Source of the DNA: CBDCBA01 sp965214125
GTDB lineage: Bacteria > Planctomycetota > Phycisphaerae > Tepidisphaerales > Tepidisphaeraceae
Direction: 5' to 3'
Length of the DNA stretch: 64,000 nt
Assembly (NCBI GenBank): GCA_965214125.1
Contig: CBDCBA010000010.1
Coordinates: 14,454 to 78,453 of the forward strand
Part shown: positions 8,774-17,421 of the stretch, piece after piece
How positions within the stretch are numbered: the first letter of the stretch is position 1
Layout of the letters: the number at the start of each line of letters is the position of its first letter
Notes under the pieces: generated by a model
The model's database searches: none
What the model was told of the DNA's origin: nothing
What the model saw: the letters and a program-made list of their open reading frames with translations, nothing else
Program-made: the position numbers and the translations under genes

Positions 8774-8841
8774 TCGGCGGACGACCGAGGGCGCTTACAG
8801 TTCGATATACTTATGGTCGCCGCCGCCACACAAGGCCACCG

Positions 8842-9141
8842 ATGGACCCTGACCTCGATCCCGCCGTTGCTCCTGTCGCCTACTGCGACCGATGCCGCGC
8901 GATCGGCAAGGGGATTGGCGTCTATCTGAACGGCTTGAAGGAGGGCGACGGACCGTGCCCGCTCTGTCCGCTGCGAGCGCAGTGGCGTGCCGAGCCGGCC
9001 GCGGTCGAGGATTGGAGCGAGGCGACGTGGCAACAGCATTTCGACCGCTTCGCCGCCGTCCGCTGGCCCGACGGCCTGCCGGAACACTGGAGCGTGGCCG
9101 ACCAGCGGTGGGAGTTCAACCGGTGGCTCCGAGCGACTTAA
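8842..9141 (+). CDS. Small protein with two CxxC pairs
   Basis: This 99-aa protein has CDRC at about residues 15-18 and CPLC at about 39-42, a spacing suited to a zinc ribbon. A Trp-rich acidic C-terminus follows (EDWSEATWQQHF, RWPDGLPEHW). I recognise no family. A TATACT sequence lies about 30 bases upstream, so this gene would have a short leader. It is convergent with the glycosyltransferase gene, and the two stop codons overlap by four bases (TTAA at 9138-9141). Confidence 0.6.
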   Translation: MDPDLDPAVAPVAYCDRCRAIGKGIGVYLNGLKEGDGPCPLCPLRAQWRAEPAAVEDWSEATWQQHFDRFAAVRWPDGLPEHWSVADQRWEFNRWLRAT

Positions 9142-10121
9142 CGGCCGAGTAACGCTCTCGCGCCGGCACGGAGAAATCGGAACAACGGTCTGCGTCGCAG
9201 GATTTGGCGGGGGTCGGCCTTCACGGCGGACCAGTACGCCCGCACGCTGTCACGCCAACAGGCGGCGCGGTAGTAGTTCGTCGCGACATCGACGCCGTAC
9301 CGGCCGGCGAACTTCGACCTTCTCGCCATGTGTTCGGCGGGAAGTTTTTGCGGGTCGAACAGGCAGTTCACGACGAACGGCTCCGCCTGCCGCATGCGGT
9401 CGGGGTTGAGGCGCAGGCTGTCGGCGTGGCGGTGGGCGAGTAGGACGATGCCCGCCTCGCCCGGCGCGCTGGCGGCGCGGCCGGTCGCCAGGACGTGGCC
9501 GAAGAAGACGATGTCCTGGCTGCGCACGCACTGCGGGGCAAAGCGGATGCGTTTTGCCACATCGCTGCGGACGACGGCGGTGCCGGGGGTCAGACCCAGC
9601 AGCTTGCGGTCTAGGTAGCGGCCGAAGTCGGTCGCGGGGTCGCCGGTCGTCGCGTTCGCGGGCTTGGGGCGGACCTTCGGCCGACCGTTTGGCTGCGGCG
9701 TAATCGATTCGAACCCGCCAAAGGCCATCGCCAGGTCGCCACCTTCGCGATTGATCGTCGCGGCGATCGTCGCGAAGGCGTTCGAGCGCAGTTCATCGTC
9801 GGCATCGAGAAACCAGACCCATTCGCCACGGCAAAGGTCGAGGCCGGTGTTGCGGGCGACGGCGAGGCCGGCGTTCTCCTGATGTCGGTAGACACAGCGA
9901 ACGCCAAGCGGCTCGAACAGGTCGGCAAACGCTTGCCGGGCGATCACGCGGGTGTCGTCGGTCGAACCGTCATCGACCACGATCAGCTCGAACCAGGCCG
10001 GGACATCGTCATTAACGGCGTCCTGCTCCGCGACGCTGTCGAGGCAACGGCGGAGCGTGTGGGCGTAGTTGTAGCTCGGGACGACGATGCTGAAGCGCGG
10101 GCACTCATCATTCGGAGGCAC
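9138..10121 (-). CDS. Family 2 glycosyltransferase
   Basis: This 327-aa GT-A fold glycosyltransferase begins with the SIVVPSYNYAHTLRRCLDSV block. It has the nucleotide-sugar binding DDG at residues 50-52 (LIVVDDGSTDDT) and the metal-binding DAD at 106-108 (WFLDADDE). It would add a sugar from an NDP-sugar donor to an acceptor in cell-surface polysaccharide synthesis; donor and acceptor are unknown. The start is GTG at 10121, with a TATGAT box (complement of 10127-10132) five bases upstream. No other glycan genes lie next to it. The C-terminal part is basic (LRRRPLFRFLRAGARALLGR), which may help membrane contact. Confidence 0.88.
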   Translation of the reverse strand: MPPNDECPRFSIVVPSYNYAHTLRRCLDSVAEQDAVNDDVPAWFELIVVDDGSTDDTRVIARQAFADLFEPLGVRCVYRHQENAGLAVARNTGLDLCRGEWVWFLDADDELRSNAFATIAATINREGGDLAMAFGGFESITPQPNGRPKVRPKPANATTGDPATDFGRYLDRKLLGLTPGTAVVRSDVAKRIRFAPQCVRSQDIVFFGHVLATGRAASAPGEAGIVLLAHRHADSLRLNPDRMRQAEPFVVNCLFDPQKLPAEHMARRSKFAGRYGVDVATNYYRAACWRDSVRAYWSAVKADPRQILRRRPLFRFLRAGARALLGR

Positions 10122-10136
10122 GCGGCATCATAAGGA

Positions 10137-10164
10137 ACCAGACCGCGTTGCAACGCGGTCTGGT
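10137..10164. repeat. Perfect 28-bp palindrome between divergent genes
   Basis: Two 14-nt arms, ACCAGACCGCGTTG and its exact complement, abut with no spacer. The palindrome lies between the divergent starts of the glycosyltransferase and the MazG-like gene. Its last base (10164) is the first base of the TAGGGT box ahead of mazG. It could be an operator or a dispersed repeat. Related GACGCAACGCG sequence occurs in the repeat at 19368. Confidence 0.75.
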
Positions 10165-10177
10165 AGGGTCGCCTGCC

Positions 10178-10462
10178 ATGAGCGAGCCGTTGACCGTCGC
10201 GGGCTTTCAAAACCACATCCGCGAGAAGTACTTCGACACCGACAACGCCCGCGGGACGCCGGGGACGTGGCTGTGGTTCAGTGAGGAGATCGGGGAACTC
10301 GCGCGGGCGCTCGCGCGGGGAGGGGATCGGGCGAATCTTGAGGAGGAGTTCGCGGACGTTTTCGCGTGGCTCTGCACGCTTGCGAACATCAACGACGTCG
10401 ATCTCGCCAAGGCGATCGAGGCGAAGTACCTCGGCAAGACGCCGCCGACGGGGGCCAAGTGA
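10178..10462 (+). CDS. MazG-like nucleotide pyrophosphohydrolase
   Basis: This 94-aa single-domain protein resembles the MazG / all-alpha NTP pyrophosphohydrolase superfamily, which cleaves NTPs to NMP and pyrophosphate and can remove damaged nucleotides. The metal-binding pattern is visible: EEIGE at residues 36-40 and EEEFADVFAW at 55-64. The start is ATG at 10178, since a TAGGGT hexamer at 10164-10169 ends eight bases before it and the upstream extension is the palindromic repeat. It is too short for two-domain MazG, so it is closer to MazG-like or dCTPase-type members. Substrate unknown. Confidence 0.8.
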   Translation: MSEPLTVAGFQNHIREKYFDTDNARGTPGTWLWFSEEIGELARALARGGDRANLEEEFADVFAWLCTLANINDVDLAKAIEAKYLGKTPPTGAK

Positions 10463-10575
10463 GAGGTCATCGCCCCGGTGAGACGATTTCGCCCGCCGCG
10501 CATGGGGCAGGCGTGAGCGGTTGCCCGGACGAAGCGTTTGACGCCCGCAGCGCGTTCGCCGTACGTTCGGCGACG

Positions 10576-13092
10576 ATGGGCGCGTCGCGAATTGCCTTAC
10601 CTCTCGGCCTGCTCGCGGGCCTCCTCGCCCTCGCGGCGCTCCTGCTCTCGGCCCCACGCGCCGCCGCACAGGACAATGCCGTGGCGGCGGCGAGCGTGGG
10701 GGAGGTCCGCCAGATCGGCTTTGCCGGCTTTTACGAGCCAACGGGCTGGATCCCGATGCGCGTGCGCATCACCCCCCCGCCGATGGACGCCGGCGCCGCG
10801 GCAGCCGCAACGTTCCGCCTGCGCGTCCACCAGCGCGACCTCGACGGCGACCGCGTCATCTTCGAACGCTCCATCGCCCTCGTTGCGGGCTTGGGGCCGC
10901 AGGAGTTCTGGACCTACTTCCAGCTCGAGCCCACCGGCGGCGACCTTCAGCCGGCGCAGGACCTGCGCGTGGTCCTCGCCGACGAGGACGGCCGCGAGCT
11001 GGGCCAACTGTCGACCGGCCGACGCGCACCCCTGCCGCTGCGCGGCGGCGCGGCCGTCACCGGGGGCAGCGGCGCGATGCCGCCCGAGCGCCTCGTGCTC
11101 GTCGTCGGCGACGCCAACACCGGCGGCGGCAGCTTCCCCGGCAACCGCGAGATCACCGCCGACGACACCGTCATCACCGGCCTTGCCGGCCTCACCGCCG
11201 CCGCGCCCATCTCGCCCGCGGAACTGCCCGACCGCGCCATCGGCTACGACGCCGTCCACGCCGTGGTCTGGCAGAACGCCGATCCGTCGACCCTGCTCGA
11301 AGGCACCGGCGACCAGATGCGCGCCCTGCGTGCCTACGTCCGCCAGGGCGGGCGCCTGATCGTCACGCACCGCAGCGATTGGCAATCGCTCGGCCCCATC
11401 CTCGACATGCTCCCCGTCACGCCGCTGGGCGTGTACGACCTCCCGGACATCACGCCGCTGCGCTCGCTCGGGCTCAACCGCCCCAACGGCAGCTCGGGCA
11501 TGGGCTCGGCCGAGCCGTACGAGGAGGCGCTGGGGCCGTTCCGGTTCATTCTCGCGACGCCCAAACCCAATGCCTTCGTCGAATCGTGGCTCGGCAGCGC
11601 TGTGCTGCCGGCCGAAACGCTCGAACGCAACGCCACCCTGCTGAGCAACGACCGCTCCCCCCTGCTCGCCCGCGGGCCGTACGGGCTGGGGTGCGTCTCC
11701 TGGCTGGCGACGGATTTGGGCAATCCGAACGTGGCCGGGCAGCCGAACCTGCGCACCGAGGGGTGGGCCTCCATCTGGGCGACGCTGCTGGACGTGGGCG
11801 ACGTGCCGATCCTGGCCCCAAACGACGCCAACCGCCAGCGCTACGACCGCACCCAGGCCCGCGACTTCGGCCCGGCGTACGTCGCCGGCACCCGGCTGGC
11901 CGGCAAGAGCGTGGCCCTGGTGACGGTCGCGCTGATCTTCTTCATCGGCTACTGGCTGCTCGCCGGGCCGGGCCTCTACTTCTACCTGACCACCCGCAAG
12001 AAGGCCCACCTGAGCTGGTTCCTCTTCGGCGGCGTGGCGGCCATCGCGGCCTTGCTCACCGTCGGCCTGACCCGCGCCATCCTCCGCGGCCCGCCGGAGC
12101 TGCGCCACATCAGCGTCGAACGCAGCGGCCCCGACGCCCCGCGCCTGGTCATGGCCGACATGGGCCTGTACATCCCCCGCGACGGCGTGCAGGACCTGCT
12201 CGTCGACGCCGCCGGCCCGGACTTCGCCACGCCTACGCTCTCGGCCTTCGTCCCCCCGGCCGACCCGCTGGGGCTGGGCCTGCGGACCAACCCGATCACC
12301 TACACCGTTCCGCTCGATCCGCCCCAGGACGATGCCGCCTCGGCCGTGCTGCAGGTGCCCTACCGCAGCACGCTCAAAAAGCTCGCCGCCCGCTGGCCCG
12401 GACCGACGCAGCCAGGCGTCACCGGCACGGCGCGACTCACGCCCGACAGCATCTTCCCCAGCGGCATGCTCACCAACACGAGCGGCCGCGACCTGCGCAA
12501 CGTTCACGCCGTCTACAAAAGCCTGCGCGGCGGGCGGGTGCAAACGTTCATCCTCTACGTCCCGCGTTGGCCTGCCGGGCAGGGGCTGGAACTGGACAAG
12601 GTCCTCGAAACCGAAAACGGCCGCGCCGGCAACCCGCTGCGCAAGAAGCAAGGCCGCTCCGGTCCGCCCGGCGACCAGCCGCTGTGGGGCCGCCTCGACC
12701 TCAACTGGGTCGCCTACTGGTACGGCGATTCCCTGCTGCACGCGGCGATGAACCAGGTGCCGGTTTACGACGATTACGACCGCCCCAACGGGTTCTCGCC
12801 GATCGTGCTCAGCCTCTTCTCCATGCTCCCGCCGATGGAGAACGTGGCCGGCTCTTCCACCAACCGCGCCACCGTGTTGCTACGTCGCGGCGCCGCCGAG
12901 TGGGACGCCAGCGCCGCCGTTACCGCCGGCAACCTGCTGGTCATCGGCGAAGCCGACGACCAGCCGCTGCCCCTGCCGCTGAGCGTAAACAATCGCCCCG
13001 TCACCGGCAAAGGCCGCGTGATCGGCCAGTACGTCGTCCCCCTCGACCGCTCCGCCATGGCCGAAACCGCCACGGATGACGACGCCGAGTAA
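10576..13092 (+). CDS. Large membrane protein of an ABC export cluster
   Basis: This 838-aa protein has a signal peptide of about 31 residues (LLSAPRAAAQ), then a long extracytoplasmic region. That region includes a segment resembling a class I glutamine-amidotransferase-like fold (YDAVHAVVW, MRALRAYVRQGGRLIVTH), as in several proteins found beside ABC exporters. Two membrane helices follow at about residues 444-505 (VALVTVALIFFIGYWLLAG and FLFGGVAAIAALLTVGL), and then a second beta-rich extracytoplasmic domain. The next gene, 57 nt downstream, is an ABC ATPase. A role as accessory subunit is likely but inferred from position. The start is ATG at 10576, with TACGTT at 10562-10567. Confidence 0.78.
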   Translation: MGASRIALPLGLLAGLLALAALLLSAPRAAAQDNAVAAASVGEVRQIGFAGFYEPTGWIPMRVRITPPPMDAGAAAAATFRLRVHQRDLDGDRVIFERSIALVAGLGPQEFWTYFQLEPTGGDLQPAQDLRVVLADEDGRELGQLSTGRRAPLPLRGGAAVTGGSGAMPPERLVLVVGDANTGGGSFPGNREITADDTVITGLAGLTAAAPISPAELPDRAIGYDAVHAVVWQNADPSTLLEGTGDQMRALRAYVRQGGRLIVTHRSDWQSLGPILDMLPVTPLGVYDLPDITPLRSLGLNRPNGSSGMGSAEPYEEALGPFRFILATPKPNAFVESWLGSAVLPAETLERNATLLSNDRSPLLARGPYGLGCVSWLATDLGNPNVAGQPNLRTEGWASIWATLLDVGDVPILAPNDANRQRYDRTQARDFGPAYVAGTRLAGKSVALVTVALIFFIGYWLLAGPGLYFYLTTRKKAHLSWFLFGGVAAIAALLTVGLTRAILRGPPELRHISVERSGPDAPRLVMADMGLYIPRDGVQDLLVDAAGPDFATPTLSAFVPPADPLGLGLRTNPITYTVPLDPPQDDAASAVLQVPYRSTLKKLAARWPGPTQPGVTGTARLTPDSIFPSGMLTNTSGRDLRNVHAVYKSLRGGRVQTFILYVPRWPAGQGLELDKVLETENGRAGNPLRKKQGRSGPPGDQPLWGRLDLNWVAYWYGDSLLHAAMNQVPVYDDYDRPNGFSPIVLSLFSMLPPMENVAGSSTNRATVLLRRGAAEWDASAAVTAGNLLVIGEADDQPLPLPLSVNNRPVTGKGRVIGQYVVPLDRSAMAETATDDDAE

Positions 13093-13148
13093 CGACCGCT
13101 CCGGTCTGCCCGCCTCCCACCTCCTCGCTCCCCTCCACCACCGCCCTC

Positions 13149-14087
13149 ATGTCCGAGCCGGTCATCAAGACGGTCAACCTTACCAAGCGCTACGGCCAAC
13201 TCGTCGCGCTCTCGAACCTCAACCTCGAGATCGCCGAGGGGGACTGCTTCGGCTTCATCGGCCCCAACGGCGCGGGGAAGACGACCACCATCAAGATCCT
13301 CGCCACCCTGCTGCAACCCACCTGGGGCGAGGCCCGCGTCTGCGGCCACGTCGTGGGCTACCAGAGTCGCCAGATCCGCCCGCTGCTCGGCTACGTGCCC
13401 GACTACTTCGGGGCCTACGAGGACATGGTGGTGCAGGAGTACCTCGAATTCTTCGCCGCCGCCTACAACATCAACGGGGCCGAGCGCGTGAAGGTCGTCG
13501 GCGACGTGCTGGAGCTCACCGACCTCGCCTATAAGCACGACGCCCCTGTCGACGGCCTGTCCCGCGGCATGAAGCAGCGCCTCAGCATCGCCCGCGTGCT
13601 CTTGCACGACCCGAAGGTGCTCCTGCTCGACGAGCCCGCGGGCAACCTCGACCCCCGGGCCCGCGTCGAGCTGCGCGAACTCCTCAAAACGCTGCGGACG
13701 ATGGGAAAGACCATTATCATCAGTTCCCACATCCTGCCGGAATTGCAGGATTTGTGTAACACGGTGGGCATCATCGAGCAGGGCGAACTCCTCTACAGCG
13801 GCCCGTGGACCGACATCGTCCGCAAGGCCCGCCGCGGCACGATCGTGCAGGTCGGCGTCGCCAGCAACAGCACCAGCGCCGCCGCCATCCTGAGCGAAGA
13901 CCCCAACGTCGTCGGCGTCGAGAACAAGGGCGAGCACCTCGAGGTCACCCTCCGCGACGGCATCAGCGACTACAGCTTTGTCGCCAACAAACTGGTGCAA
14001 GGCGGCTACAAGCTGACCCTCTTCCGCGAGGAAGAAGTCAACCTCGAAACGGCCTTCATGCGGCTGACGAAGGGGATGGTGCAGTAG
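13149..14087 (+). CDS. ABC transporter ATP-binding protein
   Basis: This 312-aa ATPase subunit of an ABC-2-type exporter has Walker A GPNGAGKTT at about residues 38-46, the signature LSRGMKQRL at about 136-144, Walker B VLLLDEP and the switch histidine in IISSHI. The extra C-terminal domain of about 90 residues is usual for drug or polysaccharide exporters (CcmA/NatA type). Its partner permease at 14863 is on the same strand, but an antisense gene separates them. Exported substrate unknown. It follows the 838-aa membrane protein by 57 nt. Confidence 0.93.
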   Translation: MSEPVIKTVNLTKRYGQLVALSNLNLEIAEGDCFGFIGPNGAGKTTTIKILATLLQPTWGEARVCGHVVGYQSRQIRPLLGYVPDYFGAYEDMVVQEYLEFFAAAYNINGAERVKVVGDVLELTDLAYKHDAPVDGLSRGMKQRLSIARVLLHDPKVLLLDEPAGNLDPRARVELRELLKTLRTMGKTIIISSHILPELQDLCNTVGIIEQGELLYSGPWTDIVRKARRGTIVQVGVASNSTSAAAILSEDPNVVGVENKGEHLEVTLRDGISDYSFVANKLVQGGYKLTLFREEEVNLETAFMRLTKGMVQ

Positions 14088-14141
14088 AGGTTGAGCGATC
14101 CCCGTGATCGGGCGGGGTGCACCGCGGGCTGAAGAGACTGA

Positions 14142-14762
14142 TCACTTGCCCGACGAACGTTCTGTTCGCCACTTCTCGTAAGCCTCGCGGACGCCGCGCT
14201 TCTTCGCCAAGCCGGCCTCGGAGTTGAAGGCGTCGTATCGCTCCGCCTCGCATTCGGGGCCGGTGCCGACGAGCCGGCCGCTCGCGTCGCAGAGCATCAC
14301 GAAGCCGTGTTCGGGATCGAGATGCTCTTTGTCGCAGCTGAGGTAGATGTCTTGCTCCGCGTTATCCCAGTAGCTCGGGAACACGGCCACAGCCTCGGGC
14401 CGGACCACCTTGGCGAGGTCGAGGGGCTGCGCGACGCGGTGCTCGGGCTCGAGCAGCTCGTTGAACGCACCGATTCCGAGCAACCACGCAGTCCCGCCCC
14501 ACTCGCCGTGGATCTCGTCCCAAAAGCCTTGGAGCAGGCGTTCGGCGAGCCCGTCGCAGTGCCGCGCGAAAGCTGCCAGCGTCGCAAGTTCATCTGCGGG
14601 CGGATTGCCGGCAGCGTCGAGATCATCGAAGACGAAGCGCAGTCGCGGCTCTCAGCCGAAGCGGGCGAAGTTGGGAACCTTGATGGCGCCCTTCCACTTG
14701 CGCGTGGTCCTAAAAAGCTTGATTGTGCCCAGGTCCGGGTGCTCGATTGTCGGCTGATCCAT
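14142..14762 (-). pseudogene. Hypothetical gene interrupted by an in-frame stop codon
   Basis: Reading the complement from ATG at 14762, the frame encodes MDQPTIEHPDLGTIKLF, continues to NFARFG, meets TGA (complement of 14652-14654) and then resumes in the same frame with EPRLRFVFDDLD. It runs about 170 more residues to a stop at 14142. Both halves read as one coherent protein of about 205 aa. The block IYLSCDKEHLDPEHGF and the overall layout recall small DUF6985-like or immunity-type proteins, but this is weak. A point mutation, a sequencing error or readthrough would all fit. It lies antisense between the ATPase and permease genes of the ABC cluster. Confidence 0.6.
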
Positions 14763-14862
14763 TGCGGCGATGAGAGTAGCCGACACGAAAACGATTGGCA
14801 CACCGGCGATCGCCGGCACGGTGGTTGCGACCTTCGCCCTGCCGGCCGATGATGCTCGCTGA

Positions 14863-16959
14863 ATGCTCGGCATCCCCGCCTATCTGTACCAACTTGTTCC
14901 CGCGAACCCGATCCTGCTGCGCGTCGTCAGCGTGGGCGGCAAGCGGAAGAAGGATCTGTTCGTCCGCTGCGCATACCTCGGGCTGCTGATTTTCCTGGTC
15001 ATCTTCGCCCTGATCGGCAACGACATCGGCGGGGGCGATCTCGACAAGCTTAGCGCGACCAGCACGTTCATCTTCGTCTCGATGAGCTACCTGCAGCTCG
15101 CGCTGGTCAGCCTGCTGGCGCCGATCTTCACGGCAGGGGCGATTACGCAGGAGAAGGATTCGCAGACGTACGACATCCTGCTCGCCACGCCGTTGACGAA
15201 CGGGCAGATCGTGCTGGGGACGCTGTTGTCGCGGCTGTTCTTCGTGTTCGCGTTGCTGGTGAGCGGGATTCCGGTCTTCGGCATCACGCAGATCTTCGGC
15301 GGGGTGAGCATTACGGACATCTTGATCAGCACGCTCATCGCGGCAGTGACGGCGTTGCTGACCGGGGCGCTGGCGACGGCGATCGCGACGTTCAAGGTCG
15401 GCACACGGCGGACGATCTTCAGCTTCTACATGCTGATCGTCGTCTACCTGCTGGGCGTCTTCCTGCTCGACTACGGGCTCGACGCGTTCCACCCGAGCGT
15501 GCTGAACCCCGACACCGGCCTATACGACGCGACGGCGCAGACGAGCTGGTTGAGCGGCATCCACCCGTTCCTGGCGCTGCGGAGCATTCTCGATCCGGTC
15601 GGGTACGCCCCGCCGGCGTTGACCGATTTGCCGCCGGCGTTGCGGGGCTGGCCCTGGGGGTGGTACTTCACGCGGCCGGCGAGTTTCTTCATCACGTTCG
15701 GCATCGTGGTGTCGCTCGTGCTGGTGTTGCCGAGCATCGGGCTGTTGCGGCGGATGGCGCAGACGACGACGAGCGTCAAAGGGTGGCTGAGCACGAAGCT
15801 GTCGTTCCTGCCGGGCGTGCGCCCGCCGGGCAACCGCCCGCCGCGCGGTGTGTGGAACAACCCGATCGCCTGGCGCGAGGCTAAGACCAAGGCGAGCGCC
15901 ACGCGGGCCGGTCTGTTGCGGTACGCCTTCATTCTCGCGGGGTTGATCGGGGCGATCATCATCTGCTGGCTTTACGCGACCGAGGCGAACTCGCCGCGCA
16001 CGTTCGTGGATGTCGGCAGCTACAACGCGAGCGCCAACAGCGTGTTCATCCAAGGCGAGGATGGCGGCACGTACGCGGTGAACCCGTCGACGCGCGTGGT
16101 ATTCAACGGAGAGGACGTCGACCCGAGCGTGCTGAACCGGCGCCTGCGCGTGGCCGGCACGCCGACGTGGGAGGTGATCGACGGCGCGCGGACGCTTACG
16201 TACATCAACGTGGCCGAGATCGGCCGGCGGCTCGACGCGGACCTGGCGAGAAAGCTGCTGCTGGGGATGGTGTTTCTGGAAGTGGCGGTGATCCTGCTGA
16301 TCGTCACCAATGCCGCCGCCAGCACGGTGACGCGCGAGCGCGAGGACGGAACGCTTGATCTGCTGCTGAGCACGCCGATCACCAGCCGGTACTACATCTG
16401 GGGCAAGCTGCGCGGTTTGGTGAGCTTCAGCATCCCGCTGATCGTGGTGCCGACCGTGAGCTGCGCGGTGTTCGTGCTGTACGACAGCTTCCGCTTCGGC
16501 ACGGGGGCCGCGGGCCAGTGGATGGTGCTGCCCGAGGCGATCGTGCTGGTGCCCGCGCTGCTGTTGGTGCTGGTGGCGTTCGCGAGCATCGTGGGGATGC
16601 GGATGAGCCTGAGCACGAAGACGACGGTGAAAAGCGTGATGGCGTCGCTGGCGATCGTGGTGGGGTTGTTCGCGTTGCTGGGCTGGTGCGGCACGCAGAT
16701 CGCGACGAGCACGGGCAGCGAGGTGGGCTTGGTCTTCGCGGCGTTCAGCCCGCTGACGGTCATCATGCTGCTGATCGACCCCGAGCAGTTCGGCGGCGTG
16801 GCGTTCGTGCGGGACGATTTGAGCCGCCAGGCCACGGCCCGGTTCATCGTGCTCCTCTTCGGCCTGGGCGCCTGCGCCGCGTATGCGGCGGGGGTGTGGG
16901 CGCTGTACAAGTCGATGGTGAAGAACTTCGACATGACGATCCGCAAGCAGCAGCGGTGA
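14863..16959 (+). CDS. ABC-2 type permease, internally duplicated
   Basis: This 698-aa membrane protein is about twice the size of a single ABC-2 permease. Each half carries the same motif: AGAITQEKDSQTYDILLATP near residue 85 and STVTREREDGTLDLLLSTP near 490, each followed by a set of membrane helices. The linker around WNNPIAWREAKTKA (about residues 330-343) joins the halves. It therefore looks like a fused permease dimer working with the ATPase at 13149. An extracytoplasmic loop of about 100 residues lies in the second half. Substrate unknown. Confidence 0.88.
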   Translation: MLGIPAYLYQLVPANPILLRVVSVGGKRKKDLFVRCAYLGLLIFLVIFALIGNDIGGGDLDKLSATSTFIFVSMSYLQLALVSLLAPIFTAGAITQEKDSQTYDILLATPLTNGQIVLGTLLSRLFFVFALLVSGIPVFGITQIFGGVSITDILISTLIAAVTALLTGALATAIATFKVGTRRTIFSFYMLIVVYLLGVFLLDYGLDAFHPSVLNPDTGLYDATAQTSWLSGIHPFLALRSILDPVGYAPPALTDLPPALRGWPWGWYFTRPASFFITFGIVVSLVLVLPSIGLLRRMAQTTTSVKGWLSTKLSFLPGVRPPGNRPPRGVWNNPIAWREAKTKASATRAGLLRYAFILAGLIGAIIICWLYATEANSPRTFVDVGSYNASANSVFIQGEDGGTYAVNPSTRVVFNGEDVDPSVLNRRLRVAGTPTWEVIDGARTLTYINVAEIGRRLDADLARKLLLGMVFLEVAVILLIVTNAAASTVTREREDGTLDLLLSTPITSRYYIWGKLRGLVSFSIPLIVVPTVSCAVFVLYDSFRFGTGAAGQWMVLPEAIVLVPALLLVLVAFASIVGMRMSLSTKTTVKSVMASLAIVVGLFALLGWCGTQIATSTGSEVGLVFAAFSPLTVIMLLIDPEQFGGVAFVRDDLSRQATARFIVLLFGLGACAAYAAGVWALYKSMVKNFDMTIRKQQR

Positions 16960-16966
16960 GGCGGGT

Positions 16967-17409
16967 CACCACGGAGGCACCGAGACACGGAGGGCAGAGG
17001 CATGCTTGTGGATGAGGCATTGACGCACGAAATCATCGGGGCGGCGATGGAGGTCCATCGGGAGTTGGGGCCGGGATTGTTGGAGTCGGCGTACGAGATG
17101 TGCCTGTGCCACGAGCTGAAGCTGCGCGGGCTGGCGTTTCAGCGGCAGGTGCGATTGCCGGTCATCTACAAGGGCATTAGGCTGGACGTCGGCTATCGAA
17201 CCGATGTGCTCGTGGAGGAGCGGGTCATCGTCGAACTCAAGGCCGTCGAGAAGGTCACGCCCATCGACCATGCGCAACTGCTCACCTACTTGCGGCTGCG
17301 CACCGTCAAGGTCGGCCTTCTCATCAACTTCAACGTTCCCACTCTCCGCGACGGAATCACAAGGCGCGTGCTCTGACTCTCCTCTCCGTGCCTCCGTGTC
17401 TCCGTGGTG
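16967..17409. mobile_element. Candidate mobile unit: GxxExxY gene between inverted repeats
   Basis: The arm at 16967-16992 (starting CACCACGGAG) and the complement of 17384-17409 match at 23 of 26 positions. Between them lies only the GxxExxY gene: its ATG is nine bases after the left arm and its TGA seven bases before the right arm. The unit lies between the ABC permease stop and the glutamate dehydrogenase start. No target-site duplication is evident. A related sequence without the gene occurs at 44938-44971. Calling it mobile is inference. Confidence 0.5.
17002..17376 (+). CDS. GxxExxY protein, PD-(D/E)XK nuclease-like
   Basis: This 124-aa protein carries the family-naming motif GPGLLESAYE at residues 23-32. 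A nuclease-like core follows: D68 in YRTDVLV, then E78 and K80 in VIVELKAVE, and the helix IDHAQLLTYLRL. The family (TIGR04256) is related to PD-(D/E)XK nucleases; its biological role is not established to my knowledge. The gene fills the space between two inverted repeats at 16967-16992 and 17384-17409. It has no leaderless-type box directly upstream, so it may be read from the ABC operon. Confidence 0.9.
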   Translation: MLVDEALTHEIIGAAMEVHRELGPGLLESAYEMCLCHELKLRGLAFQRQVRLPVIYKGIRLDVGYRTDVLVEERVIVELKAVEKVTPIDHAQLLTYLRLRTVKVGLLINFNVPTLRDGITRRVL

Positions 17410-17421
17410 AACACCCCGCAC

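Noticed and set aside
14652..14654. Selenocysteine codon in the antisense gene
   Set aside because: No cysteine-type context or convincing SECIS-like hairpin was seen directly after the TGA; a nonsense mutation or error is simpler.
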